This document shows positions 21,773 through 33,480 of a stretch of 64,000 nucleotides of DNA, in pieces. The position numbers and the translations under genes were made by a program. The notes beneath the pieces were generated by a model that did no database searches, had not been told where the DNA came from, and saw only the letters and a list, made by a program, of their open reading frames with translations. The stretch's first letter is position 1, and each line of letters opens with the position of its first letter. Origin of the DNA: Heterodera schachtii (lineage: Eukaryota > Nematoda > Chromadorea > Rhabditida > Heteroderidae); NCBI GenBank assembly GCA_023374025.1, contig SIJG01000030.1, forward strand, positions 1,348,155 through 1,412,154, written 5' to 3'.

Positions 21773-24700
21773 AACATCTTATTATGAATTTCGCAGAATT
21801 GATAGAATGTTTTTTGAAACTCTTGAATATTAATGCAAATAAAAAATAATTAAATATGGAAATTATATAAGAAAAATTCAATTCTCAAAAATTTTGATCA
21901 ATTCAACAAAAATATGAAAAACATATGAATAATTTTTTATATTTTTGTAAAAATACTTTTTATAATAAAATTAAATAATACAATAAATCAAAGATTAAAC
22001 GACCAAATTCGAAACGTCATTCATTAATGAACGATAGGCACAAGAATAATAGATAAATCATCAAATTAAACTAAGGCGGCTTTTTACTAAAAGCAACTAA
22101 AAAAATAAATAAAATCATCTAATAAATAAATTAAGCGGCTTTTTACTAAAAGCAAATAAAATAAAATAAATGCTTTATTAGTTGCAAAATTTGAAGGTTA
22201 TTTTAATTAAAAATAAACAATTATTAAATTAAAAAACAAAATATTTTTTTGAATCGAATTTTTTTATTTTAAAAATTATTTACTCGTGTTATTTATCATA
22301 CAATGAGTGCCTAATAATCCTAAATATTGAAAAACAAATCATTAATTTATCAAAATTAAAATTATTTTTAGGCTTATGAATTAATCCAAAAAATTCCTGC
22401 CTATAATTTTAAAACCAAAACCAAATTTAAAAAAGTAACAATAATTCTTGAATTATTGTACAGAAAAAGTGAACAAATAGAAAATATCGAAAAATAACAA
22501 AACATAAATTTACCAAAAAAGTAAAATAAACAAAAGAGTGAATATAAATAAATAAAAATAATTCAATTCCTATGTTCATTATTTTTAAATTTTTAAATAA
22601 TTAAACTCTAATAATGCAATGTCAGTTTTTAATTTTTTTTTTTAAATTTTTCTTATTAAAATTAATTTGTCTTAAATCAAAAAAATTGGAACAAAACGTT
22701 AGAGTTTATAAATTATATTTTACGAATTTATTAAATAAAAAATAGAAAATAAACTAAACATAAGAAAATGAAATAAATTTTATCTATAAGCGCTATAAAA
22801 TGATGCCAACGGATGTTTTACTTTCTTATAGTATAATGTAAACCAAAAATAATGAATAATTCTATTTGTTTAACACTTTCAAAAGCAAAATATTTTCATT
22901 AATAATTATAATTAAATAATTAATAATATAAATACATAAATTAAAAAATTTAAAACGTCAGCCTCTGCAACAAAAATAAAAGTCAAGGAGAATTAATAAA
23001 TCATCGATAAATAATAACATTGAAATATGAGAATAAGAGAAACGTAATATTTAATGATTAAAAAATAAGAATTTTTCAACCAAAAAATATCATTGAATTA
23101 ACCTAATAAAAATAAAAAAATCCACAAACAAAGGAGCCACACCGAAAAAATGGCTTACAAAAAATTAAAATTAAAAAAAATTAAGATAATCCTTATTTTA
23201 ACGGGTTTTTGGCTTTTTTGTCAGGATTTTGCTTAATTTTTAAAAGTTTGCTATCCAAAAATCCCACAAAATTTTAATTAAAAATTAATTTTTTAACATC
23301 TTATTTGTTAATGATATTGAGAAAATTAAAAAAAAACAAAAAACGGTTATAAGAATTTTTTGTAATTTTACCACTCAAAAGATAATTTACAACAAAAATA
23401 AACCGAAAAAGGAACATATTATTTAAAAATATGTTACTTCTTCCTAATGAAATTTAAAATATTAAAAAAGTTCAAATAAAAAAAAGAAAAATTAAAAAAT
23501 TATCTATAAAATTTTATGTAAATTAGCAAATCTCGGTCTTTAATTTTTACACCATTTATTTGTCAATTTATGACAGAAATACTTTCTATTTAAAAAAACC
23601 AAAACTGGGGTATGAATTTATTTATTTTAATTTTTTGTTTTAATTTATTTAAATTTTACCTTAAGCCTTACATCATTGGATCAATTTGTAAGCATGTTTT
23701 ATATTATCATATTATCTAATTTATTTTGTTATAATTTCAATTTTTTCCTAAACAAAACAAAATGGAGCGATTTGTTTAGCGAATTATGGCAAAATGATTT
23801 TGCAGCTGCTCAACAAAAAATGGGTAAAGCATCATAAAAAGCAATAACAAAATAATGAAAATGAAAATGAAATAGCCCCATTTTATCGGAGCAAATGGAC
23901 GAAAATATGGGGAAAAAGCCCAAAAAATGAATTCATAGGGATGTACATCTGAAATTTTTTGGGCTTCTTAGGGGTGTATTTTTCCTTTAAATGTGTTTCG
24001 TAAAGGATTTTTTTTCGATAAACCTGAAAAGGCGCCAAAAATGTCGAAAAAAGTCAATTGCACCAAATTGATCAGATCACTCCATCGGGGTGTTTTGAAA
24101 AGCCTAAAATAACTTACATTGGTGAAATCTTATAAAAAACTTCATGGAAGACAAATGTGACAGACAAAGTCAAACATAAATATAAAAATAAAAAACCATA
24201 TTTTAATTAATTAAATTAAAGAACCTAACTTTTGAACACAAAACCAAATAAACATATTTATTAAAAAATAAAAAAGATTAAAAAAAATAAAATATTATTT
24301 ATTTTTTACAACAGAAAAATGTATGTAAAAATTTAAAAAATAAAAAAAAACGAAAAAAAAAAACGAAAAAAGTCATTTAAATATAACTTATCTTGAGGAA
24401 GTTTCTGAAATTCAAAAAAAAAAATAGTAAAATATTTTTATTTTAACTTTTTCCTCATTAATTGTATAAAAATAATGTTTTTGCTTTAGTTCTATTAAAA
24501 TTTCTCATTATTTATTTTAATATTTTTATTACTAATTTTAGTTTTATTCTTTTATTTTTCACTTGTGCTGTCCAACCAGATAACGAAGCCTTTTTTGAAA
24601 ACATTTCAATAATTAATTGCTTTAATCTTATCTTTTATTAGAATAATTACAGAATTAAAAAAATCAAAATCAATTCTTTATCTTTTCATTTCATTTTTTA

Positions 24701-25027
24701 CCTATTTAAATCATTTGTATTTAATTTAGATCATTTTATTTATTTGTTTAAGGTACTTATTAATATGCGAGAAATTACACTGAATATTTATTATGTTGAA
24801 TTTTTAACAGCATTATCTTTGGTTTTAGTTAGAAGATTAATATTTATTTTCATCTTAATTTCTTTGAAAATCTTCTTATCGCTTTAATTAATACCAATTT
24901 AATTTAATTTATTGAAGATTTTTTGTGTTTAAATGAATATAATTTATTCTCTATTTACCGAAATAGTTATTAAATAATAATATCTTCGTTAATTTTATTT
25001 TGATAATTAAAATTTGAAATTATTTAT
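21773..25027. other. AT-rich non-coding stretch
   Basis: Extremely AT-rich with no supported gene. A fragment of the shared repeat core (CTTCTTAGGGGTGTATTTTT) lies near 23,966. Otherwise only A/T runs are seen. Confidence 0.6.
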
Positions 25028-25501
25028 ATGCAGCGAGCAATAAAATATTTTATTGACTATTATACGCTGGATGATATAACTCAGCTGTACGCTCTGTTCA
25101 AATCCGAAATAGACTCTGAACCGTCCAACTATTTCCCAAATCCTTTGCAATCAGTTTCATTGTGTTCACCTTGTGAACGAAGAGTACGAAAATCAACCTG
25201 TTGTTGTAGAAGGAACACTTGATCTGATAGGCGATCTGTTCTTTTCAACATGTTATCCCAAGAAGAGACAGGGGATCGATTGGTAAAAACATTAATTATT
25301 ATTTAAATGTCAATTTAGTCATTTTTATTTGTTCAGGAGCGAACCTCTGTATGTGGAATTGAAGGATCTGATGGTTTGTCCGGGCGATTTGCAGAAATGT
25401 CTGTCACACTTCGGACATCGGAAGGATCAGCGCAACTTGGTCGTCGACGAGCTGGATTGGCACGACGAAGACGACGACATCACAGAAGGAGCTTGGTGAA
25501 A
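25028..25501 (+). pseudogene. Gene fragment of unrecognised family, two exons, frameshifted
   Basis: The region is GC-richer than its surroundings. It reads as a protein in two frames: first a segment with YFIDYYTLDDITQLYALF, then, after a frame change near 25,130-25,160, a segment with VVVEGTLDLIGDLFFSTC. A likely intron (about 25282-25336, GTAAAA donor, TTCAG acceptor) leads in frame to the last part, which contains CPGDLQKCLSHFGHRKDQ and an acidic DEDDDITEGAW before a TGA stop. The 5' end may begin at an AG acceptor near 25035, but no upstream exons are seen in the AT-rich DNA. The internal frame change and missing 5' part suggest a decaying fragment. I do not recognise the family. Confidence 0.4.
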
Positions 25502-25855
25502 GAGCTATGCTTGTTTAATAAATGTAGACCAGAATATCTCGCGATGATGATTCGAAGAAGGAAGAAGGAAAATATCAAATTTATATGCGATCGGAAAATC
25601 GAAACTGTACATCTTCGACAGAATTTACAAATTTATCCCGAATCGTTTACTCTTTTTGGTGCTAATCGTATGTACGCCTATCGTGGTCTGCTTGGTGTTA
25701 CGGTAGAGCAGCATTTATACGCTAAGCATCGTGTCCGTCTAAAATTTCCCAACCTCCCTTGTGTTGTACAAGATGGTGGCAACGGCCATCAAAGTTATTT
25801 CCCACTTGAACTTTTGAAAATATCTTCGTTAGCTATGCAAGATGAAACTGCTTAA
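25502..25855 (+). pseudogene. Argonaute PAZ-domain fragment, WAGO-like
   Basis: The 3' half of this frame reads TVEQHLYAKHRVRLKFPNLP followed by CVV, a glycine-rich turn and YFPLELLKI. This is the classic C-terminal signature of an Argonaute PAZ domain (Y-F..Y-x-I-x-L-x-(Y/F)-P-x-L-P-C, then (Y/F)-x-P-x-E-L/V). The ELLKI ending resembles worm-specific WAGO Argonautes more than the AGO1-type EVCNI. In full Argonautes this domain is followed by linker 2, MID and PIWI; here the frame stops about 12 residues after the PAZ end and none of those domains follow. Upstream the frame stays open, but in the overlap with the previous fragment it is probably not coding. It ends 80 bp before the convergent end of the polymerase gene. 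It is most likely a truncated host gene copy, possibly captured; it could also be expressed as a PAZ-only protein. The family call is strong, function unknown. Confidence 0.72.
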
Positions 25856-25935
25856 CTAGTTTGTTGTTGCTTTTTTAATATGATGCAAATATAAATGAAT
25901 TTATTGTAAATTGAAAATTTTATACATTCAAAAAA

Positions 25936-28900
25936 TCATTCATATCCAAATGGTAAAACCTCAAGGGTTTGACTAATAATGCCTTTCTGACAGATAGGTA
26001 AATACTTTTTATTTTGTTTCCTAGTTATAATTCGATTATCCTTTGTAGGCTGTATTTTATTATAATTGAAGATTGCTGCATTTTCCTGCTCCTCCTCTTT
26101 TCCGTAGTTGATCACTTTGCGTACAAAATGATCAAACTGAAGCTCCTGAGAATTGTTGACGTCGAAAGTAATGCCTCGGATCTTCTGCACAAATTTAACT
26201 GCTTTTGTCTGTTTATGCACCATTTTCATTGCATATTGTTTCGCTCCGCCACATGCAAAAGTTAAAATGTCGTAATCGGCGTATTCTTCGCTCATTTGGC
26301 CCAAATACTCGCCCGTGTGAACTGGAACAAGGTCCCGCTTATGCCGAACAATTACACTGTCTGTGTCAGGTGTATAGTAACTCTGTGCCCGGTGTATTAT
26401 AACATTGCAGCATGTAGTCAAACAGTTTCAGCCTAGCTCGACTCGTCGTCCAAAGGCTGAGGACAATATTGCTTGATGTATGTTCTACAATGAAGTTTTT
26501 CTTCGGCTTATACAGCACTCGAATAGCTGCATCGGAAATGGGGATTATTGACGATATTTCCTTAATTTTTAAAAATAACTCAATATATGTAGAAAAACCA
26601 AACCATTCTATGGTTTAGCACCAGATCATAAAACTCCTGCGGTCTCGTTATCACTTTATTCGAGCCAAGCTGATTCCTCATGCTGAATTTTCCCCTGAAA
26701 ATATAAAATATAATGTAAAACAAAAATTTCTTTTAAACTAACCATAGACTATTAAGCATTAATTTTGAGATAAATCGTAGTCCTGGATTCTTTTTTATGC
26801 TCTCAAATTCTAAATCAACTCCATATATGCGCCGGTACTCGCGGATATATTGATGCTTTTCTTCTAACGTTTCCACACCATCTGGAAATCCGCTTGATTC
26901 CACCTTTGAAAATAATTTTGAATAAAATATTTCTTGAACGACGAACCTTGAGCCTGATGAATTGGCGAACATATCCTTTGAACACCTGATCACTCCATTC
27001 TTCATAATGCCACGCTCGCCAAAATCGATCAACGACGTAGCCCATTTCCAACGCTTTTTCTAGCTCAATATGAGTGAAATTTCCGGTGAACGCTCTCTGC
27101 TGTTCCGTATGTACGCATTTGTGTGCACAGCGTGTCACACTTTTACGAAACAAAGCCGCACATCGATGACAACAGCTGAACAGCAGTCTCTCGTCAATCT
27201 TCATCGGTAGTACTGGTATTCGAAGACCACGAGGAGGGATGACACGCACACGATAAAGACCACGGTAGCTTAGATGCTCAGGTTTGGTCCAGTTGACAAT
27301 CATCTCCTCAGCGCTAGGACGAACAATGGTAGGAACACCAATTGGATAAGCCGTGTCGTAGTTGACCCACGGGTATAACGAGACAATGTCGAAAACGGAA
27401 ATCTTTTCATCCGCGGACGGTTCAGCAAAAAGTCGTAATGGACCCGTACGTCCACCGCTATATGCAAGTCTAGGGTCTAAAGGGCCACGTTCGTTTGCCA
27501 AGTCATCAAAAAACACTTTCATTTCATGGTTTTTCTTGAGCTGGTCGTTTATTTCACATTCCCATATTTCTTCAACTTGTAGACTGCGCCCATCCGCGTC
27601 AGGCTCGCGAAGTTGACGAAGTCGGTCTTGCGTCATTTCATTCAGCTCTTGACACGACTTTCCGTCAACGAGCTGCTCGTCAGGTTTGAAACATTTATCA
27701 CACCCGTGCCAATAGCAGCCGAGCACTTCAATGCATCGTTGGTCGCTCTCAATCCAGCCATCAAGTTTGAATTTTTTCCATTGTTTTTCCCGTCCGTTGC
27801 CTGCGTGTTGTATATCAAGGCCTTCGCTTTTTGCTCTCCAGTCCAAATATTTTATTGCAATTACGCTGGCTCTGTCGTTACGCTCATATCCGAGTTCGGG
27901 GACCATTGCCAGCTGATCCTCTTGCATAAACTGTGCCTTGAATATGTTCATACAGGCACTGTAAATTAACGGAATATAAATACAAATGTTGGGTACGATT
28001 TATTAACCTGGCTATTGTGCAACTTTTTGGTAGTACATCAAATCCATCAGTTATCTTATTAATTAAAATATGACGGAATTTCACCAAGGCTTTGAGCAAA
28101 ATTTCGGTGTCGTTATGACAATAGGTTCGGAGTTGTTCAGGCAAGAAAAAAGGCGTGTCTTCATTTTCGCTGTACCATTTTTTAAACTTTTCATATTTGT
28201 CCGCCTTCATTGAGCCGGGTTCATACATTTTCTGATCAGGAAGTTTCTCCAGTCGTATGCAATAATTCTCCCTCCTGTTGAACGCGTACGGGAAGAACGG
28301 TTTGTCTTCACAGTCAAGGTTGAAAGTCGTCTTTAAATCAGCGAGCGGAATCGGCATAATCAGACATGAGTCACGCCATATCAGCATTGAATGCTTTGGA
28401 CTATGTCGAACACGAAACTCGTATATTTTGAGTCCATTCATAACGACATCAGGTCGCCTAACGGTTTTGCAGATATAATTTAGCGCAAAATGGCCATCAA
28501 ATCTTGAGGCGTTATGAGCCTAATAATTTGTAAAATTTTAAAAATAATGTTTTTCACCCTAACCCATATGTAGGTTTTGTATTGATTGTTCCACGCCCTT
28601 AAAATCCATTCGACAAAAGCGGCAACAGGTTGCTCATCGCCATCAGCTTCACTCCTATTTGAATTTTGGTAATGAAAAATAAATTTACTCAATTTACTCC
28701 ACCATTCTTTGGTTCGTTCAAGCGTCCCGTTGGTCTGGCAACAAATCTCACAATCTGCTTCTAACTCTGATGCGTCACAGCAATCGGTACAAGTAACGCG
28801 TGCTGAAAGAAAGTTGACCACATGTATACACTGCCCTTCGTCCTCAAGTTTTTCAAGTCTCGTTTCAGTGTCCCACACAATAATACGATAGCTCAGTTCT

Positions 28901-30550
28901 TCCTCTGGCATTTTGATCTTTTTAATGAAACAGCTCGCCTTTTTGTCATGATAAACCTGAATATATTATACATTTCCTACGATTTCAGTCATTTAAACTT
29001 TGCATCGTTTGCAGTAGCTTGTGTCACATTTATGTCTCTGATCTTTATCCGAGCGATAAATCCTATTACAGAGCGAACACCGTTTATAGAGTTTGCATGA
29101 TAGACCAAGATGACCATTATAGCAAGGCGACGAAAAAAAGTAACGGTTACATTCTGAACAGAAAATACGAACGCCGTCCTGTTTCGGGCACGGATGTAGA
29201 GGCCCAACTAAAATATCGGTCATTTCAAAATGTTCATGAAAAAGCAAACCTTTAGAACATTGAGGGCATCTACTCTTACAACTCATTGTATGTTTAGCAT
29301 CCACAGTGTACGTACACTCGCAATCAACGCAGTATTTCCGGCCAAGTTTGAAGAAACAGTGAATCTTTTTTATCACATCATAGTGATTGTTAGAGAGAAA
29401 AAGCGTGACGTTAAAACGATGTCCCCCTGCTCCTTTCCATAATGGCCGGGGTAACTCTTCTGGCCGGTCTTCAAATAACACTATACGGTACATCCCAGGA
29501 AAAACGCTATCCTGAAGCACATTCATATATTTTCTTTAGTAAAAAATTGAAATTGTAGACAAAAATTACCCAGTATTGCTGAACAGGTAGCAGATGGTCA
29601 ATTCCATAAGAATCTTGGCCAATAATGATGCCTGAGTTCTTCATCAGATCTTCAACTACAGATTCCATTCGCCCGGTGTTTGATAATAGACGGTTATACG
29701 CTTCATAATCCTTGCAAAAGTCTGTTCTATTCTTTATAGCTGCAAAAAGTTGAGCTTGGTTATCTGGTGGACTGCGACTGGAGCGAAAAATTTCATAATC
29801 ATGATAAGCTCGGCCTGCAGCAAGAGCATGAAACAAACAATAGTGGTCTCGGTTGAATATACGGATCATTTGCGTTTGATTGTAGCCCCAATTCTGATGC
29901 GGAAAAAATCGTGGTGCTGATCCTGCCGGAATAGTTAAACATGTAACGACGACCTCCACTGGCTCGCTGAGTAGCAAAGTTTTTTTGTTAACTCCTCCTT
30001 CGTCTCCCTCGCTTTGGCCAAGTTTGTCCATCTCGGCCATTACAACGTCAATATTATTTTGCGTTGGAGGCCTCAAAGGCAGCACTACCGGATCAGTTAA
30101 TCCTCTTCCAGCCACCATTATTCCTAATTTTGAAACAGTGCGTCCGCTTTGCTTTTCCGCATTTTGTACAGCTCTATTGACGAGTTGGTGTAACGCATGA
30201 CAGAGCGCTTCATCCGGCTGTTCATGCTGAGCATTAAGTACAAATTCAGTGACATGGCGTTGCACCGAGAAACGCTCCATCTTGTGTATATGATTGGTGA
30301 TTTCCTCGTACAACGGTTTCTGTTCCTGTCCACCATCGGCATTTGCCGATATACTGTGTTGGCCCATGCCTGTTTGACGAATGTCAGCTCCCGAATGCTG
30401 TGTTGGCACACTTTCATCCATTTGGGACTCGGTTGGATATTGTTCAAAATATGCCATTGAACGGAAATCCCATTTCGGTTGTTTTGGATGAGGCTGACTC
30501 TGCCCACAGATGTTTTCCGTAATTTTTGCTTTTTTTCTTTCAGAAGCCAT
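25936..30550 (-). pseudogene. Protein-primed-type family B DNA polymerase, 8 exons, one frameshift
   Basis: Exons on the minus strand: 30550-29570, 29511-28999, 28956-28564, 28519-28008, 27958-26947, 26903-26743, 26694-26604 and 26560-25936. Introns are 42-58 bp with GT-AG ends and consistent phases; the total is about 1,428 codons. Exon 1 is a long N-terminal region with a DHYCLFHALAAGR motif. Exon 2 has repeated Cys pairs (YCVDCEC, CPQCSKG, CSECNRYF, YCKRCK) suggesting zinc fingers. The 3'-5' exonuclease motifs are present: WDTET (Exo I), AHNASRFDGHF (Exo II, created at the exon 3/4 junction) and YCHNDTEI (Exo III). Next come GCYWHGCDKC, typical of Maverick/Polinton polymerases, YSGGRTG, palm motif A (DIVSLYP), motif B (KLMLNSLWGKF) and motif C (DTDS). 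One extra base at 26368-26370 breaks the frame immediately before DTDS. The C-terminus (LPFGYE) looks complete. Apart from that base the gene appears intact, so this is a young pseudogene or a sequencing error. It probably copied the DNA of a virus-like transposon. Confidence 0.85.
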
Positions 30551-30776
30551 GTCGCTGAATATATTAATTACAGAACATCGGATTCAGATGATTCTTTGAA
30601 GTATTAACAGGGTAATAATACCCTAAATGATTGAAATTTGATGATTACTGTTATATTTATCTGAAATCATGATCCTTAACATTATCATATTTGATCAATC
30701 TTTTCTACACTACAATCAGATATCATCAGGTCTTCTTTGCTTTCCAAGCTTTAACTTGTTTTTTCTCCGATAGGCT

Positions 30777-31560
30777 TCATGACGATCCTCCTTCGGTTTT
30801 TTGTTTTTCACCATTATCATCAGCGTCGGCTTCAGTAGTTGGTACAAATACGGATGAAATGACCCAATCATATTGTGGCAAGCTGTTGGCTTCACCTCCC
30901 CAATTGGCGTCTTTTTCCTTAATATAATTTATATGATTTTGTAAGTAAACGACAAGATAAATTTAGTCGTTTATATTATAGAGCATAATTAATACCTTAA
31001 TAATAGAGCATAATTAATGCCTTAGTAATAGAGCATAAATAATACCTTAATAACTATTTTGGCTACAATCTTCTTGCCCACGAAGGAACCTAAAATCTTA
31101 GCAAACCCTTCCCCGTCTCCGTCCAGTTCCATCATCCGCATTTCGCTTGCTTTACGACCGATGAATTTTTCACCACAGTTTGTAAACATTGTAGTAGTTT
31201 GACGGCACTCTTTATCCATCACATCTTGAAGTTCAAGTAGAAAAAGGACGGCATCAATAGGGTTTTTGGCAATGTGACCGCAACTTGAGCATAGTCTCTG
31301 CTCAGATAGCTTACGTTTACACAAAACCCCCTTGTAGTTTTGGCAGGGCATGCCTGATGTATTGTGTAAATTACCAGCTGCTGATGTCGTAAAGCCTAAC
31401 TCACTTCGTATAGTTTATACTGTAGGTTTAGTATGCATGCGCGTACGACAAAAACACCCGCACAATTCAACATTTTTACGTCTACGATATTTTTCGGGTT
31501 AACAAATTGCCCTTCATTATCGCGCTTGTATGTTGATCGAATTTGGAAACGGGAAAGCAT
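30777..31560 (-). CDS. RPA70-like single-stranded-DNA-binding protein, three exons
   Basis: Exons 31560-31458, 31353-31046 and 30917-30777 join in frame to 183 codons. Exon 2 carries the zinc-ribbon pattern of the RPA large-subunit C-terminal OB fold: NYKGVLCKRKL, then RLCSSCGHI, then FTNCGEKFIGRKASEM, which corresponds to the F-x-E-x-x-E-x-L-x-G-x-x-A-x-E-L region of that family. The N-terminal part is short (about 37 residues), so it lacks the tandem OB folds of full RPA70 and resembles the small RPA-like proteins carried by mobile elements. Such proteins bind single-stranded DNA during replication. It lies on the same strand 226 bp upstream of the polymerase gene, which suggests joint use. 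Intron 2 carries three 25-bp copies of its own donor region. The exon 1 splice is the least certain. Confidence 0.65.
30976..31050 (-). repeat. Three 25-bp repeats spanning a splice donor
   Basis: Units are 30976-31000, 31001-31025 and 31026-31050, each about TAATAGAGCATAATTAATACC followed by TTAA or TTAG. On the minus strand each copy carries an AAG|G(T/C)ATTA splice-donor sequence. The upstream copy serves as the donor of intron 2 of the RPA-like gene, the middle copy has GC instead of GT, and the last copy has GT. Confidence 0.75.
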
Positions 31561-31779
31561 TTTTATATAGTATATCTAAATTTTATAGAAAAAGTAGACA
31601 AAGGAGTCAGTCTTGAGGGCCACAACGTTGGGCCAATTCATGAAACAGGACATGCAAAGTATACCGTGCAAAATGAAATATGCAAAAAAAAGCAAAAAAA
31701 TATGAACTAAAAATATAAAATTGGCCAATTCGAGTCTGTCAGATTGACTTATCGGCGGATATACATAATGGGCGAAAGC

Positions 31780-31862
31780 CTAGCTTAAGCCTCGGCTTTG
31801 TTCTAAGGGACAGTATAGTGGGAAATAGATGAGGCAAAGCCTGGGCTAGGCTTATGCAAACG
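31780..31862. repeat. Hairpin related to the GCCTAA repeat
   Basis: AAGCCTAGCTTAAGCCTCGG and the downstream CAAAGCCTGGGCTAGGCTTA form imperfect inverted arms around about 45 bp. The AAGCTTAAGCC wording is shared with 1136-1290. Confidence 0.5.
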
Positions 31863-32271
31863 TCTGGGATATGGTCGAAATATTACGTGACATTACCATA
31901 TTTAATAATTTTTTTAATGTACAAGATTTTTCATGCCTCCATTTACAAAATGCTAATTTAGAAAAGTTATGTATTTATTACTGATCAAAACAAAACGACT
32001 TACTGGGGAACTACTGTATTAACCGATCATTCTTATTTTCATATAATAAATAGAGACCGGAAAATACGCAATAGTTTTTATAAAAAAGCTGATTTTCTAA
32101 TTCGGGGCAGTGACATTACGTATAGGTTCGAAATTTTGAAGAAAAATACTTTTGCATAAGGCATACTCTTCTGCAAAATTTCACAATTTTCGATTGGCAT
32201 TAAAATTCATCATATAAAATGCTTAGCCAAAAAAATCCCGCCTGCTTAAAGTTTATAAGTTGGATGTAGCC
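31863..32271. other. AT-rich non-coding stretch
   Basis: No gene or repeat structure is apparent. Confidence 0.5.
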
Positions 32272-32370
32272 CTAATACCCGCCCACCCGTTTCATCTGTA
32301 TATGGTATTCTGCATGACTCGCAGGAATTGAAGGGCCGTCACCATTGGCAATTCCATTGAACAGTAGAAA
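32272..32370 (-). other. Isolated terminal exon candidate
   Basis: A GC-richer 33-codon frame lies directly after a good acceptor (TTTTTTTTACAG on the minus strand) and ends in TAG. It reads GIANGDGPSIPASHAEYHI in its middle and ends QMKRVGGY. No upstream exon is visible in the AT-rich DNA beyond 32371. It could be the last exon of a gene of the same virus-like element (it is on the same strand, 0.7 kb upstream of the RPA-like gene) or an unrelated relic. The family is not recognised. Confidence 0.3.
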
Positions 32371-32860
32371 CTGTAAAAAAAAAGTGAAATACGTTATTTT
32401 TTGTAAAAGGTCTTAAGGCTACAGCCAAAAATTTTCAAATTTACCCTAAAAATAAATTTAAAAATAAGAATTATAAAATTAAATACTACAGAGACTTTTT
32501 GTCTATGAATTTGTTTGTTTTTTATCAAAGTTGAAACCAAAAACAAAAGATTAACCCAAAATTTTTAGGGAGCTATTTGATATATAAATGAAAAATAATT
32601 TCAGCGTCCAAAAGAGGCCCATTATTCTTTGTTGTTATTTAATTGTAATTATCCAAATAATTAATCACAATCGTTCAGTGTACCTGTCATTGTTGTGCCA
32701 AATGACATTGATATGTGAAAACAACAATATTTAAGCGTTCTCCTTAAGCAAAACCAAAAAATGAATTAAGAATTTTTAATAAATTGCACTATTATTTCAT
32801 TGTAAATCATTTAAATTAACAGAAAAATATAGAAAATGGAATCATGTCAAAAACAGACCA
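32371..32860. other. AT-rich non-coding stretch
   Basis: No gene is supported. Confidence 0.5.
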
Positions 32861-33480
32861 GGAATAAAAAAAGGCCAATATGTCAATTGATCTTGATGTA
32901 AAAACTATCGAAATATAACATAAAAAAACCCAATGATTAATTTGTTTTTAAGCAATGGTAACAAATTTTCAATCACAAAATTTTTACAGGAAAATATTTG
33001 AAAAAGAATTAATAATTTTAATCATTTTTTGCCAAAAAAAACTTGTTCTGAATTTGTAGCCAATGCCAAAAAAAAGACTAATATGTCAATTGATCTTGGT
33101 TGTAAAAACTGTCGAAATATAACCGAAAGGCAAAAAAAATCCGATGATTAATTTGTTTTTAAACAATAGCAACAAATTTTCAATCACAAAATTTTGCAGA
33201 AAAATATTTGAAAAAGAATTAATAATTTTAATCCATTTTTTTGGCAAAAAAAAACTTGTTATGATTTTGTACACAATGCCAAAAAAAGACTAATGTCAAT
33301 TGATCTTGGTGTAAAAAACCTGCCGAAATATAACCGAAAGGCAAAAAAAAAACCCATGATTAATGTAAAAAAATTTTTAGTTTTCAATTATTCACAAAAT
33401 TCTTCAGGAAAATATTGAAAAAATAATAATTTTATTTCAATACATTTGTTACCATAAAAAAACTTGATATGAATTTTAAA
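32861..33480. repeat. Three diverged tandem copies of about 207 bp
   Basis: The phrase TGTCAATTGATCTTG, then GTAAAAAC and CGAAATATAAC, recurs near 32,879, 33,083 and 33,293. It is followed each time by ATGATTAATTTGTTTTTAA-like and TTTTCAAT(C)ACAAAATT sequence. The copies differ by many substitutions and indels, so this is an old array. The 62-codon minus-strand frame here is repeat DNA. Confidence 0.65.

Noticed and set aside
26014..30460. Plus-strand frames opposite the polymerase gene
   Set aside because: All are antisense shadows of exons with clear family B polymerase motifs on the minus strand.
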